A stretch of 64,000 nt of DNA from JAWXUC01 sp044432975 (GCA_044432975.1 JAWXUC010000006.1:1-64000), one strand, 5' to 3'. Shown: positions 34,648 to 43,129, counted from the stretch's first letter. The notes: generated by a model not told the origin, from the letters alone. Made by a program: numbers and translations.

Positions 34648-35424
34648 ATGAGACCTCATAAAAAAGAGCCAGTTGATTTGGATAAAGAGATAGCTCTAGA
34701 TATCCCTCCATTTGATGAATATAAAAGAAACATTAGAGCAACAGAACAGGGTACTGATGATTATGATTATCATGTGTTTTTAGAGCTAAAAATGCCAGAA
34801 GGTGATTTTAAGCGAGTTCATTCAGCTTATGATATTAAAGGAAATTATGATTTATCTTCAGCTTTCTATCACTCATTTGAAGAACAAGATAAAATAGATG
34901 CTGAAAGAGAAAAAAACATGGACACTCTTAGACATCCAACGCCACGACATTTTTTAATGGAAGATGGTGAGATATTGTATTTTGATGGAGTAGCGGCAGA
35001 AAGAACAGCTTTCCGTAAAAAAGAATTCTATAGCGATTCAGCTATTTCAGGAATTTATAGTGATAGTTTTGTCGTTCCCTCAGATGAAAATGATGAAAGC
35101 CGTGATTTTGCAGGTTCAAAATTATATGTTCGTGATGCAGAAGGCAAGTATTCTTGTGCTTTAGAAGCACCATCATTTATTCAAAAATGTATTAACAAAG
35201 ATACACAAGAAGAGCTAAAAGGCATTTATTTTATTGGTGGTACTTCAGCAAATCCAAAGTCAGAAGAATTATTTACAACCTCCGATGCTTCTGAAAAAGA
35301 TGTTCAATACGGACAAGAAATTTTGAAAAAAAGAAAAGAGGCCGCTAAAAGATTTGAAGAAGCAAAAAGCGCTAAAAAAACAGCCGCAATGGTTGCTGAA
35401 AAGTCAAGAGGTGGAAAAGAATAG
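34648..35424 (+). CDS. Hypothetical hydrophilic protein (258 aa)
   Basis: A highly charged 258-residue cytosolic protein with no signal peptide, membrane segment or recognised family. The middle has short beta-like segments (FLMEDGEILYFDGVAAER, GSKLYVRDAEGKYSCAL) and the C-terminal ~40 residues form a Lys/Glu/Ala helix (KKRKEAAKRFEEAKSAKKTA). AAAGGAA precedes the ATG. It is a single-gene unit with its own promoter, followed by interspersed repeats. Function unknown. Confidence 0.72.
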   Translation: MRPHKKEPVDLDKEIALDIPPFDEYKRNIRATEQGTDDYDYHVFLELKMPEGDFKRVHSAYDIKGNYDLSSAFYHSFEEQDKIDAEREKNMDTLRHPTPRHFLMEDGEILYFDGVAAERTAFRKKEFYSDSAISGIYSDSFVVPSDENDESRDFAGSKLYVRDAEGKYSCALEAPSFIQKCINKDTQEELKGIYFIGGTSANPKSEELFTTSDASEKDVQYGQEILKKRKEAAKRFEEAKSAKKTAAMVAEKSRGGKE

Positions 35425-35437
35425 TAAAACTAACTAG

Positions 35438-35615
35438 TGTAGGGCGGGGTCGAGGGCGACGTTTCGCCCTTGCTCCCGCCTTTTGGCATATAAAAATTAA
35501 AAGATAAAAAAACGGTCTAGCTTCATTCTCAGTGTCATTGCGGACTTGATCCGCAATCTAGTCAAAAATATAGCTTTATAAATTTTACTGGATTGCGGAT
35601 CAAGTCCGCAATGAC
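35438..35615. repeat. Interspersed repeats: GC-rich core plus inverted family-A pair
   Basis: 35438-35487 is the GC-rich core (GTAGGGCGGGGTCGAGGGCG then a TTTCGCCC complement) also found in the MITE-like elements at 53015 and 55118. 35533-35615 carries TTGCGGACTTGATCCGCAAT at the left and its complement-oriented copy at the right, about 40 bp apart. The gap between 35424 and 35682 has no gene. Confidence 0.8.
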
Positions 35616-35681
35616 ATTTCTTGATGATTTTCACTTAAATTTCCAAGCCTTAATATGTTTATTACTTAAAATATTTAAGCT

Positions 35682-36191
35682 TTACAAAAACAAAAACTTA
35701 TTAAGCCCATATCTTTTTTCTTCAATAAAATCTAAGCTTATATCTTCCTTTTTTTCTAACTCAATAATAACAAAACTTTCATCATTAATCCAACCGTTTT
35801 CTTTCAAGCTTTTGTATGCTTTTTCAGATAATCCCTTATTATATGGTGCATCTAAAAACACAACATCAAACGCTTTCGGTGCTAGTGGCAAGTTGGTTGC
35901 ATCTAATTTTTTTATAGGGGCTGGTTCATTAAAAAGTTTGGCATTTTTAAGTAGGGTTGTGGTGTCTATATCAATAAAACACACTTCTTCAAACCCTCTA
36001 GACAAAGCTTCAAATCCCATAGAGCCAGAGCCAGCAAAAACATCTAAAAAAGATAATTCTTCAAAATTTTCTAACCTTGCTTTTAATATAGAAAACAAAG
36101 CTTCTTTTGCTCTTTCCATAGTAGGGCGAACATTGCTATCAGCGGGAGAAAATAGTTTTCTGTTTTTGTATTTACCAGCAGTTATTCTCAT
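35682..36191 (-). CDS. rsmD: 16S rRNA m2G966 methyltransferase RsmD
   Basis: A 169-residue SAM-dependent methyltransferase that modifies G966 of 16S rRNA. It begins MRITAGKYKNRKLFSPADSN followed by VRPTMERAKEALFSIL, with SAM motif FLDVFAGSGSMGFEALSRG and catalytic FLDAPYNKG (DPPY-type, here DAPY). The start overlaps the upstream pseudouridine-synthase stop by 4 bp. An opposite-strand open frame over it is a shadow. The pairing of two rRNA-modifying enzymes is common. Confidence 0.93.
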   Translation of the reverse strand: MRITAGKYKNRKLFSPADSNVRPTMERAKEALFSILKARLENFEELSFLDVFAGSGSMGFEALSRGFEEVCFIDIDTTTLLKNAKLFNEPAPIKKLDATNLPLAPKAFDVVFLDAPYNKGLSEKAYKSLKENGWINDESFVIIELEKKEDISLDFIEEKRYGLNKFLFL

Positions 36192-36907
36192 ATTTCAAAA
36201 GTCTTTCCAAGTTGTTCGCGCAAAGTTTTTGTAGGCACTTCTTTTGCTTCACCTTTTTTAAGTTTGCCAAGTTGAAATGGACCATAAGAAAGACGAATCA
36301 AGCGAGCAACATCCAAACCAAGGTGTTTCATCACACGCCTAATTTCTCTATTTTTACCTTCAGTTAAAGAAACAACCAACCAAGAAATTAAACCTTTTTG
36401 AGTTTCTACATCAACCTTAATTGAGCCATAATCAACACCATCAACGCTAATACCTTTTTCAAGCCTTTTAAGGTCTTGAGGTTTTAACAAGCCATGAACT
36501 TTAACTTTATAACGACGCACCCAACCATTAGATGGTAATTCAAGTTTTCGAGATAACTCGCCGTTGTTTGTAAGCAATAATAAACCTTCAGAGTTCAAAT
36601 CCAAACGACCAACAGAAATAAGCCTAGGCAATCCAACAGGTAGATTATCAAAAACAGTAGGGCGATTTTGTGGGTCTTTGTGAGATGTGATTAAACCAAC
36701 AGGCTTATAATAAACAAAAACTCTAGTTTCTTCTTTTGCTTTTAATTTTTCACCATCAAGTTTAATGACTTCAGAACCGTCAACATTAAAAGCAGGGCTT
36801 TCTATAACATCTCCATTAACTTGCACACGTTTTTGATTAATTAAAGCTTCTGCCTCACGCCTAGAGCAAATCCCCAACCGTGCCATATATTTTGCAATTC
36901 TTTCCAT
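36188..36907 (-). CDS. rRNA pseudouridine synthase (RsuA/RluB family)
   Basis: A 239-residue pseudouridine synthase. An N-terminal S4 domain (MERIAKYMARLGICSRREAE) is followed by the catalytic GRLDLNSEGLLLLTNNGEL with its Asp, and by TEGKNREIRRVMKHLGL. The layout matches RluB, which acts on 23S rRNA helix 80. It is the first gene of a two-gene unit with rsmD. AAGGAAA lies upstream of the ATG. It is divergent from uvrC, with a perfect 48-bp palindrome in between. Confidence 0.92.
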   Translation of the reverse strand: MERIAKYMARLGICSRREAEALINQKRVQVNGDVIESPAFNVDGSEVIKLDGEKLKAKEETRVFVYYKPVGLITSHKDPQNRPTVFDNLPVGLPRLISVGRLDLNSEGLLLLTNNGELSRKLELPSNGWVRRYKVKVHGLLKPQDLKRLEKGISVDGVDYGSIKVDVETQKGLISWLVVSLTEGKNREIRRVMKHLGLDVARLIRLSYGPFQLGKLKKGEAKEVPTKTLREQLGKTFEI

Positions 36908-37028
36908 TGTTTTTTTCCTTATTTTTTTAGAGTATATTAGAAGTAATATCCTGTGTCAAGCAGATGATTGTTTGTAATATAAAGTAATAAAAAAGAATGA
37001 ATGTTTCTGTTAAACAAATAGTTGGTAT

Positions 37029-37076
37029 AAAAAATAACGCATAACGTTAAACGTTTAACGTTATGCGTTATTTTTT
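37029..37076. promoter_or_regulatory. Perfect 48-bp palindrome between divergent genes
   Basis: Every base pairs about the centre at 37052/37053: six A residues, TAACGCATAACGTTAAAC and the exact complement, ending in six T residues. On either strand it looks like a terminator hairpin with a U tract, yet it lies between the divergent rluB-like and uvrC genes, where no known transcript should end. It may terminate an unseen RNA, insulate two promoters, or bind a protein (the centre is GTTAAACGTTTAAC). Confidence 0.8.
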
Positions 37077-37105
37077 GAATTATAAATTTTAATACTTTAG
37101 AGTCC

Positions 37106-37134
37106 TTGATTTGTTTTGTTTTATATATTATAAA
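37106..37134 (+). promoter_or_regulatory. Sigma-70 promoter for uvrC, leaderless arrangement
   Basis: TTGATT, 17-bp spacer, TATAAA. The -10 ends six bases before the uvrC ATG at 37141, so transcription should begin at or next to the start codon. Confidence 0.6.
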
Positions 37135-37140
37135 CACTTT

Positions 37141-38757
37141 ATGAGTTTAGAAATTTTGCAAAAATATGTAAAAATAGCCCCCACACAATCTGGCGTTTAT
37201 CGAATGCTAGATAAAAATGACGTGGTTTTATATGTTGGTAAAGCTAAAAATATCAAAAAACGTATTGTTGCATATACAAAAATAACAGAACTCCCAAAGC
37301 GCTTACAAATGATGGTAACCCAAACCGTTAAAATGGAATTTGTAACCACAGAAACAGAACATAAAGCCCTTATTTTAGAAAATGAACTTATAAAATCTCT
37401 AAATCCTAAATATAATATATTGTTAAAAGATGATAAAACGTTCCCTTATTTAGCAATTTCTACTACCAAAGACTTTCCTGTTTTAGAAAAATATCGTGGC
37501 ACTCAAAAAAAAGGATATCAATATTTTGGACCCTTTGCCAACGTTAAAGCATTAAATGAAACAATAGAGCTATTAAGCAAAATTTTTCAGCTCCGCAATT
37601 GCAAAGATATGGTGTTTAAAAACCGCTCAACCCCTTGCTTGATGCACCAAATAAAAAGATGCTCAGCCCCTTGCGTGGATTGTATTTCAAAAGAAGAATA
37701 CCAAAAATCAGTTAACCTTGCAATTGACTTTTTAAAAGGCAAAAACAAAGAGATTTTAAAACAAATAGAAGAAGATATGAAAAAAGCTTCAGAATTTCAA
37801 AATTTTGAACATGCTATTGTTAAAAGAAACCAATTAGATGCCTTGAAAAATGTTTATACCAATGCTAAAAGCGAATATAACAATATTGATAGTGCTGATG
37901 TTATTGGCATTTATCAAGAAAATGACTTGTTTGCTATAGAGATATTTTTTATTCGCCAATCAAAAAACTTTGGTAACGCAATTTATTTTCCTAAAAAAAC
38001 CAAAGGTTTTAGTCCAACAGAAGTGCTAGAAGCTTTCATCTCTGAGTTTTATACCAAAAACATTGCCCCCAAAGAGATTGTTCTTTCAACACCGATAGAA
38101 AACCAAGAGTTTTTAGCTTCAGCCTTAAAGTCAAAAATAAACTTTTATCAAAAAGGCAATAAGCAAAAATTGATTAATCAGGTTTTAGAAAACGCTAAAA
38201 ACGCTCTTCGTCAAAAAATTGCTTTTAATACAAATATTGCAAAAAATCTTGCAGAAATGAAAGATATCTTCGGCTTACCTAAAGTCCCTCAACGTATAGA
38301 AGTTTATGACAATTCACACACTTTTGGCGTTGAGCAAGTAGGCGCGATGATTGTTGCCACCCCAGATGGATTTGATAAAAAGCAATATCGCAAGTTTAAT
38401 ATCAAAGGAGATATTCACGGCGATGATTTAGAGATGATGAAAGAGGTATTACATCGCAGATTCTCAAAAATAACTCCAGAAAATCGCCCCGACATTGTGC
38501 TTTTAGACGGTGGCAGAAATCAGTTAAACGCAGTAATGTCCACTTTGTTTGGCTTTGATTTAGAAGGCATAACATTTATTGCCATCTCCAAAGGAGAAGA
38601 CCGCAACGCAGGACGTGAAGAATATCACATGCCATACAAAGAAAGCTTTTCATTAGAATATGCTTCCCCATTAGCATTTTATATGCAAAATATCCGCGAT
38701 GAAGCCCACCGATTCGCCATAACCTTTCATAGAAGTAAAAGAGATAAGATAAGTTGA
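37141..38757 (+). CDS. uvrC: Excinuclease ABC subunit C, lacking the HhH domain
   Basis: A 538-residue UvrC, the dual-incision nuclease of nucleotide excision repair. It has the GIY-YIG domain (SGVYRMLDKNDVVLYVGKAK), a Cys cluster (CKDM...CLMHQIKRCSAPCVDCI), a UVR motif (~residues 203-238) and the RNase H-like domain (EVYDNSHTFGVEQVGAMI, VLLDGGRNQLNAV, DEAHRFAITFHRS). The protein stops right after that domain; the usual C-terminal tandem HhH region (~60 residues, E. coli UvrC about 610) is absent and the downstream DNA does not encode it in any frame. ATG 37141 is preferred over an extension; no Shine-Dalgarno is seen. Confidence 0.93.
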   Translation: MSLEILQKYVKIAPTQSGVYRMLDKNDVVLYVGKAKNIKKRIVAYTKITELPKRLQMMVTQTVKMEFVTTETEHKALILENELIKSLNPKYNILLKDDKTFPYLAISTTKDFPVLEKYRGTQKKGYQYFGPFANVKALNETIELLSKIFQLRNCKDMVFKNRSTPCLMHQIKRCSAPCVDCISKEEYQKSVNLAIDFLKGKNKEILKQIEEDMKKASEFQNFEHAIVKRNQLDALKNVYTNAKSEYNNIDSADVIGIYQENDLFAIEIFFIRQSKNFGNAIYFPKKTKGFSPTEVLEAFISEFYTKNIAPKEIVLSTPIENQEFLASALKSKINFYQKGNKQKLINQVLENAKNALRQKIAFNTNIAKNLAEMKDIFGLPKVPQRIEVYDNSHTFGVEQVGAMIVATPDGFDKKQYRKFNIKGDIHGDDLEMMKEVLHRRFSKITPENRPDIVLLDGGRNQLNAVMSTLFGFDLEGITFIAISKGEDRNAGREEYHMPYKESFSLEYASPLAFYMQNIRDEAHRFAITFHRSKRDKIS

Positions 38758-38801
38758 TTTCTTTTATTTTTTAGTGTACAATAAGAAAAGAGGATAAGTT
38801 T

Positions 38802-40385
38802 ATGGATTATAAAAAGTTTTTAGAAGAAGAATACAAAGCAAATAATAAAAAGCCAACATATTGTATGTTAGGACAAGAAAACTTAATCGTTCCTTTTTCT
38901 TACGATGGTGATAAAGATGCTTTTTTAGACGATTTGTTGTCTTTTCAAGATGGTTATAATAAGGAATATGAAGAATTTAATAAAAACAATCCAGATAGAG
39001 AAAATCTTGAGCCTGCAACAATAGACGCTGGAGACGCTTTAATTGCTGTTCCGCTAAAGCTTGCAGAAAAAAAATATAAGAAAGAATGTATTGTTAAAGA
39101 AATAACCCAAAAAGCAATTAGACAATTAAGAAGGGCAGTTAGAAAAACCGCAGATGCAAAAAAACAATTTCCAAATGAAGAATTTAATACAACATTAGAT
39201 TCTAAACAATTAAAAAAACTATCCTTCAGAATTAAAGCTGAAAAAGTTAAAAAAGCAGCTATATTTGTTGCAAAAGCTATAAAATTAGCGGCAAAAGAAG
39301 GAGCAAATGTAGCTGCTGGCACAGTAGGTGCAGTTCCAGCTCTAGCTTATCATTTCTTAAATAAAAAATATAAATTTGCTAAGAATAATGCTCATAGTTT
39401 TGTGCAAGACAAAGCCTTGCCATATATCAAAAAAGGCTTTATAAAAGCTTTTGCAACAACCATAATTGTCGGTGGCGGTAAAATTGCTTATGATAACCAA
39501 TACTCAAGTGATAAAGACGATAAAGATAAAATAGAAACCGTCGATACTTCAAATTTAAATGATGTTCAAAAACATAACTTGAAAGTGTTTAATAATAATA
39601 TAAATGAGATGAAAGTTTTTTTAACCTTTGTAGAAAATTGTGCTACTAAACCATATTTTGACGGAGCAGGAGTTAGAACAATTGGTTATGGCTGTACCGC
39701 AATGATAGATGATGCAGGTAACGGTGGTGATAGAGATAAGGCTGGAGTATTTACCATTAAAGCCAATCAGACGATGACAATGGAAGAAGCAGATGTTCAA
39801 AAAACAAGATATTTAAAAAAGAAAACAGAAAATGCAATATTAAAACATGTTAAAGTTCCTTTAAGTGATGAAGAAGTTGTTGCTTGTGCTGTTTTTTCTT
39901 ATTGTTTGGGTGAAAGTCGTTTGCATAATTCAGATTTTGCTAAGGCATTAAATAAAGGCATTAAAGGAGAGGAATTAGCTAATTATCTCGGAGGTTTTAG
40001 AGAGCAAAAAGGTGTTCCTAAAAGACTATATTACGCAGCGTTATATTTAACAGGAAAAATCAACGCAAAAGATATGTTGAATTTCAATACAGAAACTTGT
40101 TATTTTCATGATGATGATCTTAGCACAATTTGTCAATTTAAAAATAATAAAATAATAAAAGAACATGGTCATATTAAGTTTAAATATGATAAAGCGTCTG
40201 TAGAATATGCAAAAGAAATAACAAAAAGAAATAGAAATTCACCAAAAATCTTAAATCCACAAGGTAATCATAAGTGCTTACCTGTAAGAGATCTTTTACT
40301 ACCAGAAGTAGTTAAGTCTGTAGAACGAGGTAACAAAAAAGATATTTGCTTCTTGGATTACTTCAAAAAGAGTGAACGTTCTTAA
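38802..40385 (+). CDS. Membrane-associated GH24 (T4-type) lysozyme
   Basis: A 527-residue protein. Residues 1-~200 are Lys-rich and helical with a hydrophobic stretch (NVAAGTVGAVPALAYHFL) and a probable membrane helix near 205-225 (AFATTIIVGGGKIAYD). Residues ~260-420 form a phage-T4-type lysozyme domain: the catalytic Glu in FVENCATKPYFDG, then GVRTIGYGCT with the conserved Asp/Thr context, and a later AVFSYCLGESRL. Endolysins of this class cleave MurNAc-GlcNAc bonds. The long N-terminal half is unusual and may anchor or hold the enzyme inactive. AAGAGGA lies before the ATG. It may derive from a phage gene. Confidence 0.8.
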   Translation: MDYKKFLEEEYKANNKKPTYCMLGQENLIVPFSYDGDKDAFLDDLLSFQDGYNKEYEEFNKNNPDRENLEPATIDAGDALIAVPLKLAEKKYKKECIVKEITQKAIRQLRRAVRKTADAKKQFPNEEFNTTLDSKQLKKLSFRIKAEKVKKAAIFVAKAIKLAAKEGANVAAGTVGAVPALAYHFLNKKYKFAKNNAHSFVQDKALPYIKKGFIKAFATTIIVGGGKIAYDNQYSSDKDDKDKIETVDTSNLNDVQKHNLKVFNNNINEMKVFLTFVENCATKPYFDGAGVRTIGYGCTAMIDDAGNGGDRDKAGVFTIKANQTMTMEEADVQKTRYLKKKTENAILKHVKVPLSDEEVVACAVFSYCLGESRLHNSDFAKALNKGIKGEELANYLGGFREQKGVPKRLYYAALYLTGKINAKDMLNFNTETCYFHDDDLSTICQFKNNKIIKEHGHIKFKYDKASVEYAKEITKRNRNSPKILNPQGNHKCLPVRDLLLPEVVKSVERGNKKDICFLDYFKKSERS

Positions 40386-40464
40386 AGCTCATAACAATAT
40401 ATAAGTCTTTTTTTGTAGACATATTAAATCCTAATATATATATTATAAATAAAAGGAGAAAAAT

Positions 40465-41103
40465 ATGAAAAAATTTTTAATAACTATGTTTACAATATCA
40501 TTTTTATCAGCTTGTGCAACAGATCCATATTCAGGTGAGAGCAAAGTTTCAAATACTGGTTGGGGTACAGGAATAGGAGCCCTAGCAGGAGCTGCCATTG
40601 GTCAAATAGCTGGCGGAAGTACAGAGGCCACATTAATTGGTGCTGGTGTTGGCGCTGCAGTAGGTGGCGGAACAGGTGCTTATATGGATGTTCAAGCAAG
40701 AAAACTTCGTCAAGAATTATTAGGTACAGGAGTACAAGTTAGTCAAGAAGGCAACAATATAAGATTGATTATGCCAGGTAATATTACATTTGCAACAGAT
40801 AGTTCAATAATTAATTCTAGTTTTCAACCAATATTAACATCAGTTGCTAAAGTTATAAAAGAATATAATAAAACTTTTGTAAATGTTGCGGGATACACAG
40901 ATAATACAGGTTCTGCGGCTTATAATAATACCCTTTCTTTGCAAAGAGCAACTTCTGTTAGCAATTTCTTAAAATTGCAAGGGGTTTCAGCCAATAGATT
41001 GTTAGTAAATGGTTATGGATCGCAAAATCCAATAGCTTCTAATTCAACAGCTCAAGGCAGAGCAGAAAATAGACGCGTAGAAATCACATTAGTTAATCAA
41101 TAA
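40465..41103 (+). CDS. OmpA-like lipoprotein with glycine zipper (YiaD type)
   Basis: A 212-residue outer-membrane lipoprotein. The signal ends in the lipobox LSAC; a glycine-zipper region follows (GIGALAGAAIGQIAGG, IGAGVGAAVGGGTGAYMD) and then an OmpA C-terminal peptidoglycan-binding domain: NITFATDSSIINSSF, VAGYTDNTGSAAYNNTLSLQ, RLLVNGYGSQNPIASNST and GRAENRRVEI, with the Asp and Arg that bind meso-diaminopimelate. AAAAGGAGA precedes the ATG. It follows the lysozyme gene by 79 bp and ends at a terminator. Confidence 0.93.
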   Translation: MKKFLITMFTISFLSACATDPYSGESKVSNTGWGTGIGALAGAAIGQIAGGSTEATLIGAGVGAAVGGGTGAYMDVQARKLRQELLGTGVQVSQEGNNIRLIMPGNITFATDSSIINSSFQPILTSVAKVIKEYNKTFVNVAGYTDNTGSAAYNNTLSLQRATSVSNFLKLQGVSANRLLVNGYGSQNPIASNSTAQGRAENRRVEITLVNQ

Positions 41104-41126
41104 AACTCAAAATGTTTATATTTATT

Positions 41127-41152
41127 AAGGCTGTAATTTTACAGCCTTTTTT
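41127..41152 (+). terminator. Rho-independent terminator
   Basis: AAGGCTGTAA-tt-TTACAGCCTT with T tract, 24 bp after the OmpA-like gene. Confidence 0.92.
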
Positions 41153-41258
41153 GTTGTTTATAAATACTTTAACTGTAAACCTTTTCTTAACCTTTTGTAT
41201 ATATACTTTAAGACAGTAGAGTGTAGGTAACTTTTATAGTATATGAAGGAGAATGCTC

Positions 41259-41417
41259 ATGAGAAAAGTAATTTTATGCGCCTTAGTGGCATCGTTTTTA
41301 TCAGGGTGTGTTATGAATCCATATAGCTATAGTAGAGAGTTTAAGAGTGTAACTTTAGGAGCTTTAGCTGGAGCTGGTGTAGTACTTACTTGGAAAGCGG
41401 TAAAAGCAGTGCTTTAA
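41259..41417 (+). CDS. Small lipoprotein (52 aa)
   Basis: A 52-residue lipoprotein: MRKVILCALVASFLSGC forms a signal with lipobox LSGC, followed by a short polar part and a hydrophobic C-terminal helix (VTLGALAGAGVVLTWKAV). AGGAG lies nine bases before the ATG. The glycine-rich end resembles half a glycine zipper, as in the neighbouring OmpA-like lipoprotein, and it may work with it. It has its own upstream space and a shared terminator. Confidence 0.75.
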   Translation: MRKVILCALVASFLSGCVMNPYSYSREFKSVTLGALAGAGVVLTWKAVKAVL

Positions 41418-41437
41418 TTAACAGGAGTTATAAAAAA

Positions 41438-41460
41438 AAGAGGTGTTTTTTACACCTCTT
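41438..41460. terminator. Bidirectional terminator
   Basis: AAGAGGTGT-ttttt-ACACCTCTT with a C and seven T residues on the plus side and eight U residues on the minus side, between the small lipoprotein and the convergent FliX-like gene. Confidence 0.9.
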
Positions 41461-41466
41461 CTTTTT

Positions 41467-41898
41467 TTACCATTCTAAAAGATTTTCTAACTTTGCAAGC
41501 TCCACTTCAATCCTCAGTTCTATTTGAGCAATTATTTCATTTAGCTCTTCATCTTGTGATGTTTCATAAACTTTTTTTACATATCTTGATATTTCAATTA
41601 ATTTATCTTTAGAAAAATCATTTAATAAGATAGCTTCTCTAATTGTTTCTAGTTTTTCAATTAAAGAATATCCTCTTTTAACGGCTTGTCTTTTTCTTTC
41701 TTTTTCTTCTTCAGGGTCAATAGTTTGTGCCGCAAAAATTGCATTGGCTAAAGAAATGCTGTTTGTTGTTGTGATATTGTTTGATTTTATTTCAGAAGCA
41801 TTTGTTAAATATTCTGCAAAATTGGCAGATGAAGTTCCTAAGCTTGTTTTAGTAGCTTTTTTTTCTTGAGATTTGCCAATTTTAGAAACATCCATCAT
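41467..41898 (-). CDS. FliX-family flagellar assembly regulator homologue
   Basis: A 143-residue protein matching the FliX family of alphaproteobacteria, which in Caulobacter links flagellar basal-body assembly to the transcription factor FlbD. The N-terminal half is Ser/Thr/Asn-rich; the C-terminal half carries the family pattern RQAVKRGYSLIEKLETIREA, a middle helix, and EELNEIIAQIELRIEVELAK. ATG 41898 follows the pseudopilin stop by one base, so the two are coupled. No flagellar genes lie in this window, so it may serve a remnant flagellum or another envelope machine. Confidence 0.75.
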   Translation of the reverse strand: MMDVSKIGKSQEKKATKTSLGTSSANFAEYLTNASEIKSNNITTTNSISLANAIFAAQTIDPEEEKERKRQAVKRGYSLIEKLETIREAILLNDFSKDKLIEISRYVKKVYETSQDEELNEIIAQIELRIEVELAKLENLLEW

Positions 41899-41899
41899 T

Positions 41900-42520
41900 T
41901 TAATGAAATTCCCATGTAATGTTATTTGAATCTTTACAAACAGATGCAATCATAGGCATTGTTATTGGTAGATTTTTTCTTTCGTTATATTCTTCAGTTG
42001 TCGCCCAAGTAAACGATGTTATGGCCTCTTCTGTAGATTCAGCTTCTTCAGAGCCAGTTTCTGTATTTTCATCTAAGACAGCCTTAATTGTAACGCTATA
42101 TATATTAGCTCCGTTTTCAGAATACCATTCAATATTTAAATATTCCATACAATCTCTTTTTGAAACATTTGGAACAGTAACCGCAAATATGTCATCTTGT
42201 TCACCGCTTTTTTCAACATTAATCTCTTCACCTTTAGAGTTAAAAATTTTTGTTCCAACAATCATTTCATAAGGAGCAACTTTTTCTGTACAAAGTTTCT
42301 CGACAGTTAATTCTTCATAACTTCCTTCAGCTTTATATCTTGTATATATATTATTAACAAGGTGTACAAAGCTAGTCATTGATTTTGAACTAGAAACCTT
42401 ATCAAGAACCTTATTTATAGTAGCCATTAAAGAAAGAGAAATAGCTCCAATAATGCCCAACACCATTAGTGTTTCCATCATGGTTCTTCCTGCTTGTGAA
42501 TTTAAAAGTTTTTTTCTCAT
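41900..42520 (-). CDS. Type IV pseudopilin-like protein
   Basis: A 206-residue prepilin: the short basic leader MRKKLLNSQAG is followed by RTMMETLMVLGIIGAISLSL, with prepilin-peptidase cleavage expected after Gly and Glu at +5 of the mature protein. The rest has Cys pairs typical of pilin D-regions (KLCTEKV, KRDCMEYL, SVCKDS) and a Glu/Thr-rich loop. It resembles type IVb (PilS-like) pilins. It may be a minor pilin of a T4P or T2SS; no assembly genes are nearby. It directly precedes the FliX-like gene. Confidence 0.8.
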   Translation of the reverse strand: MRKKLLNSQAGRTMMETLMVLGIIGAISLSLMATINKVLDKVSSSKSMTSFVHLVNNIYTRYKAEGSYEELTVEKLCTEKVAPYEMIVGTKIFNSKGEEINVEKSGEQDDIFAVTVPNVSKRDCMEYLNIEWYSENGANIYSVTIKAVLDENTETGSEEAESTEEAITSFTWATTEEYNERKNLPITMPMIASVCKDSNNITWEFH

Positions 42521-42627
42521 ACATCTATTTTAACATTTAAAAAAATATTAACAATCTTTTTTTATTCTTCTTGCACTTTTTATTTTAGTTAATATAATTA
42601 AAAAATGATTTTTATAAAGGAAAAATA

Positions 42628-43116
42628 ATGAAGAAAATTTTATTTGTTGGCGCATCTTTGTTTGCATTAAATGCAAATGCTTTAGAATATAATCCTTATG
42701 TTGGTGTTAATTATAATTATACAAACCCATCAGATAGCTTTGCAGATGATCAAAATTCTGTAAGTGTTAATGTTGGTACAACTTATACAGAAAACTTTGG
42801 TACAGAAGTTTATTATCAATATACACCAGCCAAAGAAGATGGAGAGCAATTCTTTTCTTATGGTCTAGATTTAATTGGTAATCTTCCATTAGGCTGTGAA
42901 GCTACTTGGGAAGTTTTAGCTTCAGCAGGTGTTGGTGCTTATGAATTCTGGGGTAAAACAGATGATGATGGTTATGCATTCCGTTATGGTGCAGGTTTGC
43001 AATATAATGTTGATGAAGATTGGTCTGTTAGAGCAATGTATCGTTATATTGATACTCGTCATTTAGCAACTGATTATATTAATGAAGTTTCAGTTGGTGC
43101 AAAATATAACTTCTAG
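42628..43116 (+). CDS. Outer-membrane beta-barrel protein (OmpW/Opa-like size)
   Basis: A 162-residue secreted protein: signal peptide MKKILFVGASLFALNANA, then alternating aromatic beta strands (YNPYVGVNYNYTNP, GTEVYYQYTP, YGAGLQYNVDEDWSVRAMYR) and the terminal aromatic EVSVGAKYNF, the C-terminal Phe signal for insertion by BamA. The size fits a small eight-strand barrel. AAAGGAA precedes the ATG. It is a single-gene unit ended by a strong terminator. Confidence 0.87.
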   Translation: MKKILFVGASLFALNANALEYNPYVGVNYNYTNPSDSFADDQNSVSVNVGTTYTENFGTEVYYQYTPAKEDGEQFFSYGLDLIGNLPLGCEATWEVLASAGVGAYEFWGKTDDDGYAFRYGAGLQYNVDEDWSVRAMYRYIDTRHLATDYINEVSVGAKYNF

Positions 43117-43129
43117 TTATATCGTTAAT

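Noticed and set aside
35593..36234. Plus-strand 213-aa open frame
   Set aside because: It is the antisense shadow of rsmD, whose methyltransferase motifs are unmistakable on the minus strand.
36937..37137. 66-aa minus-strand frame between the rluB-like gene and uvrC
   Set aside because: It runs through the 48-bp palindrome and the uvrC promoter, with no ribosome site and low-complexity translation.
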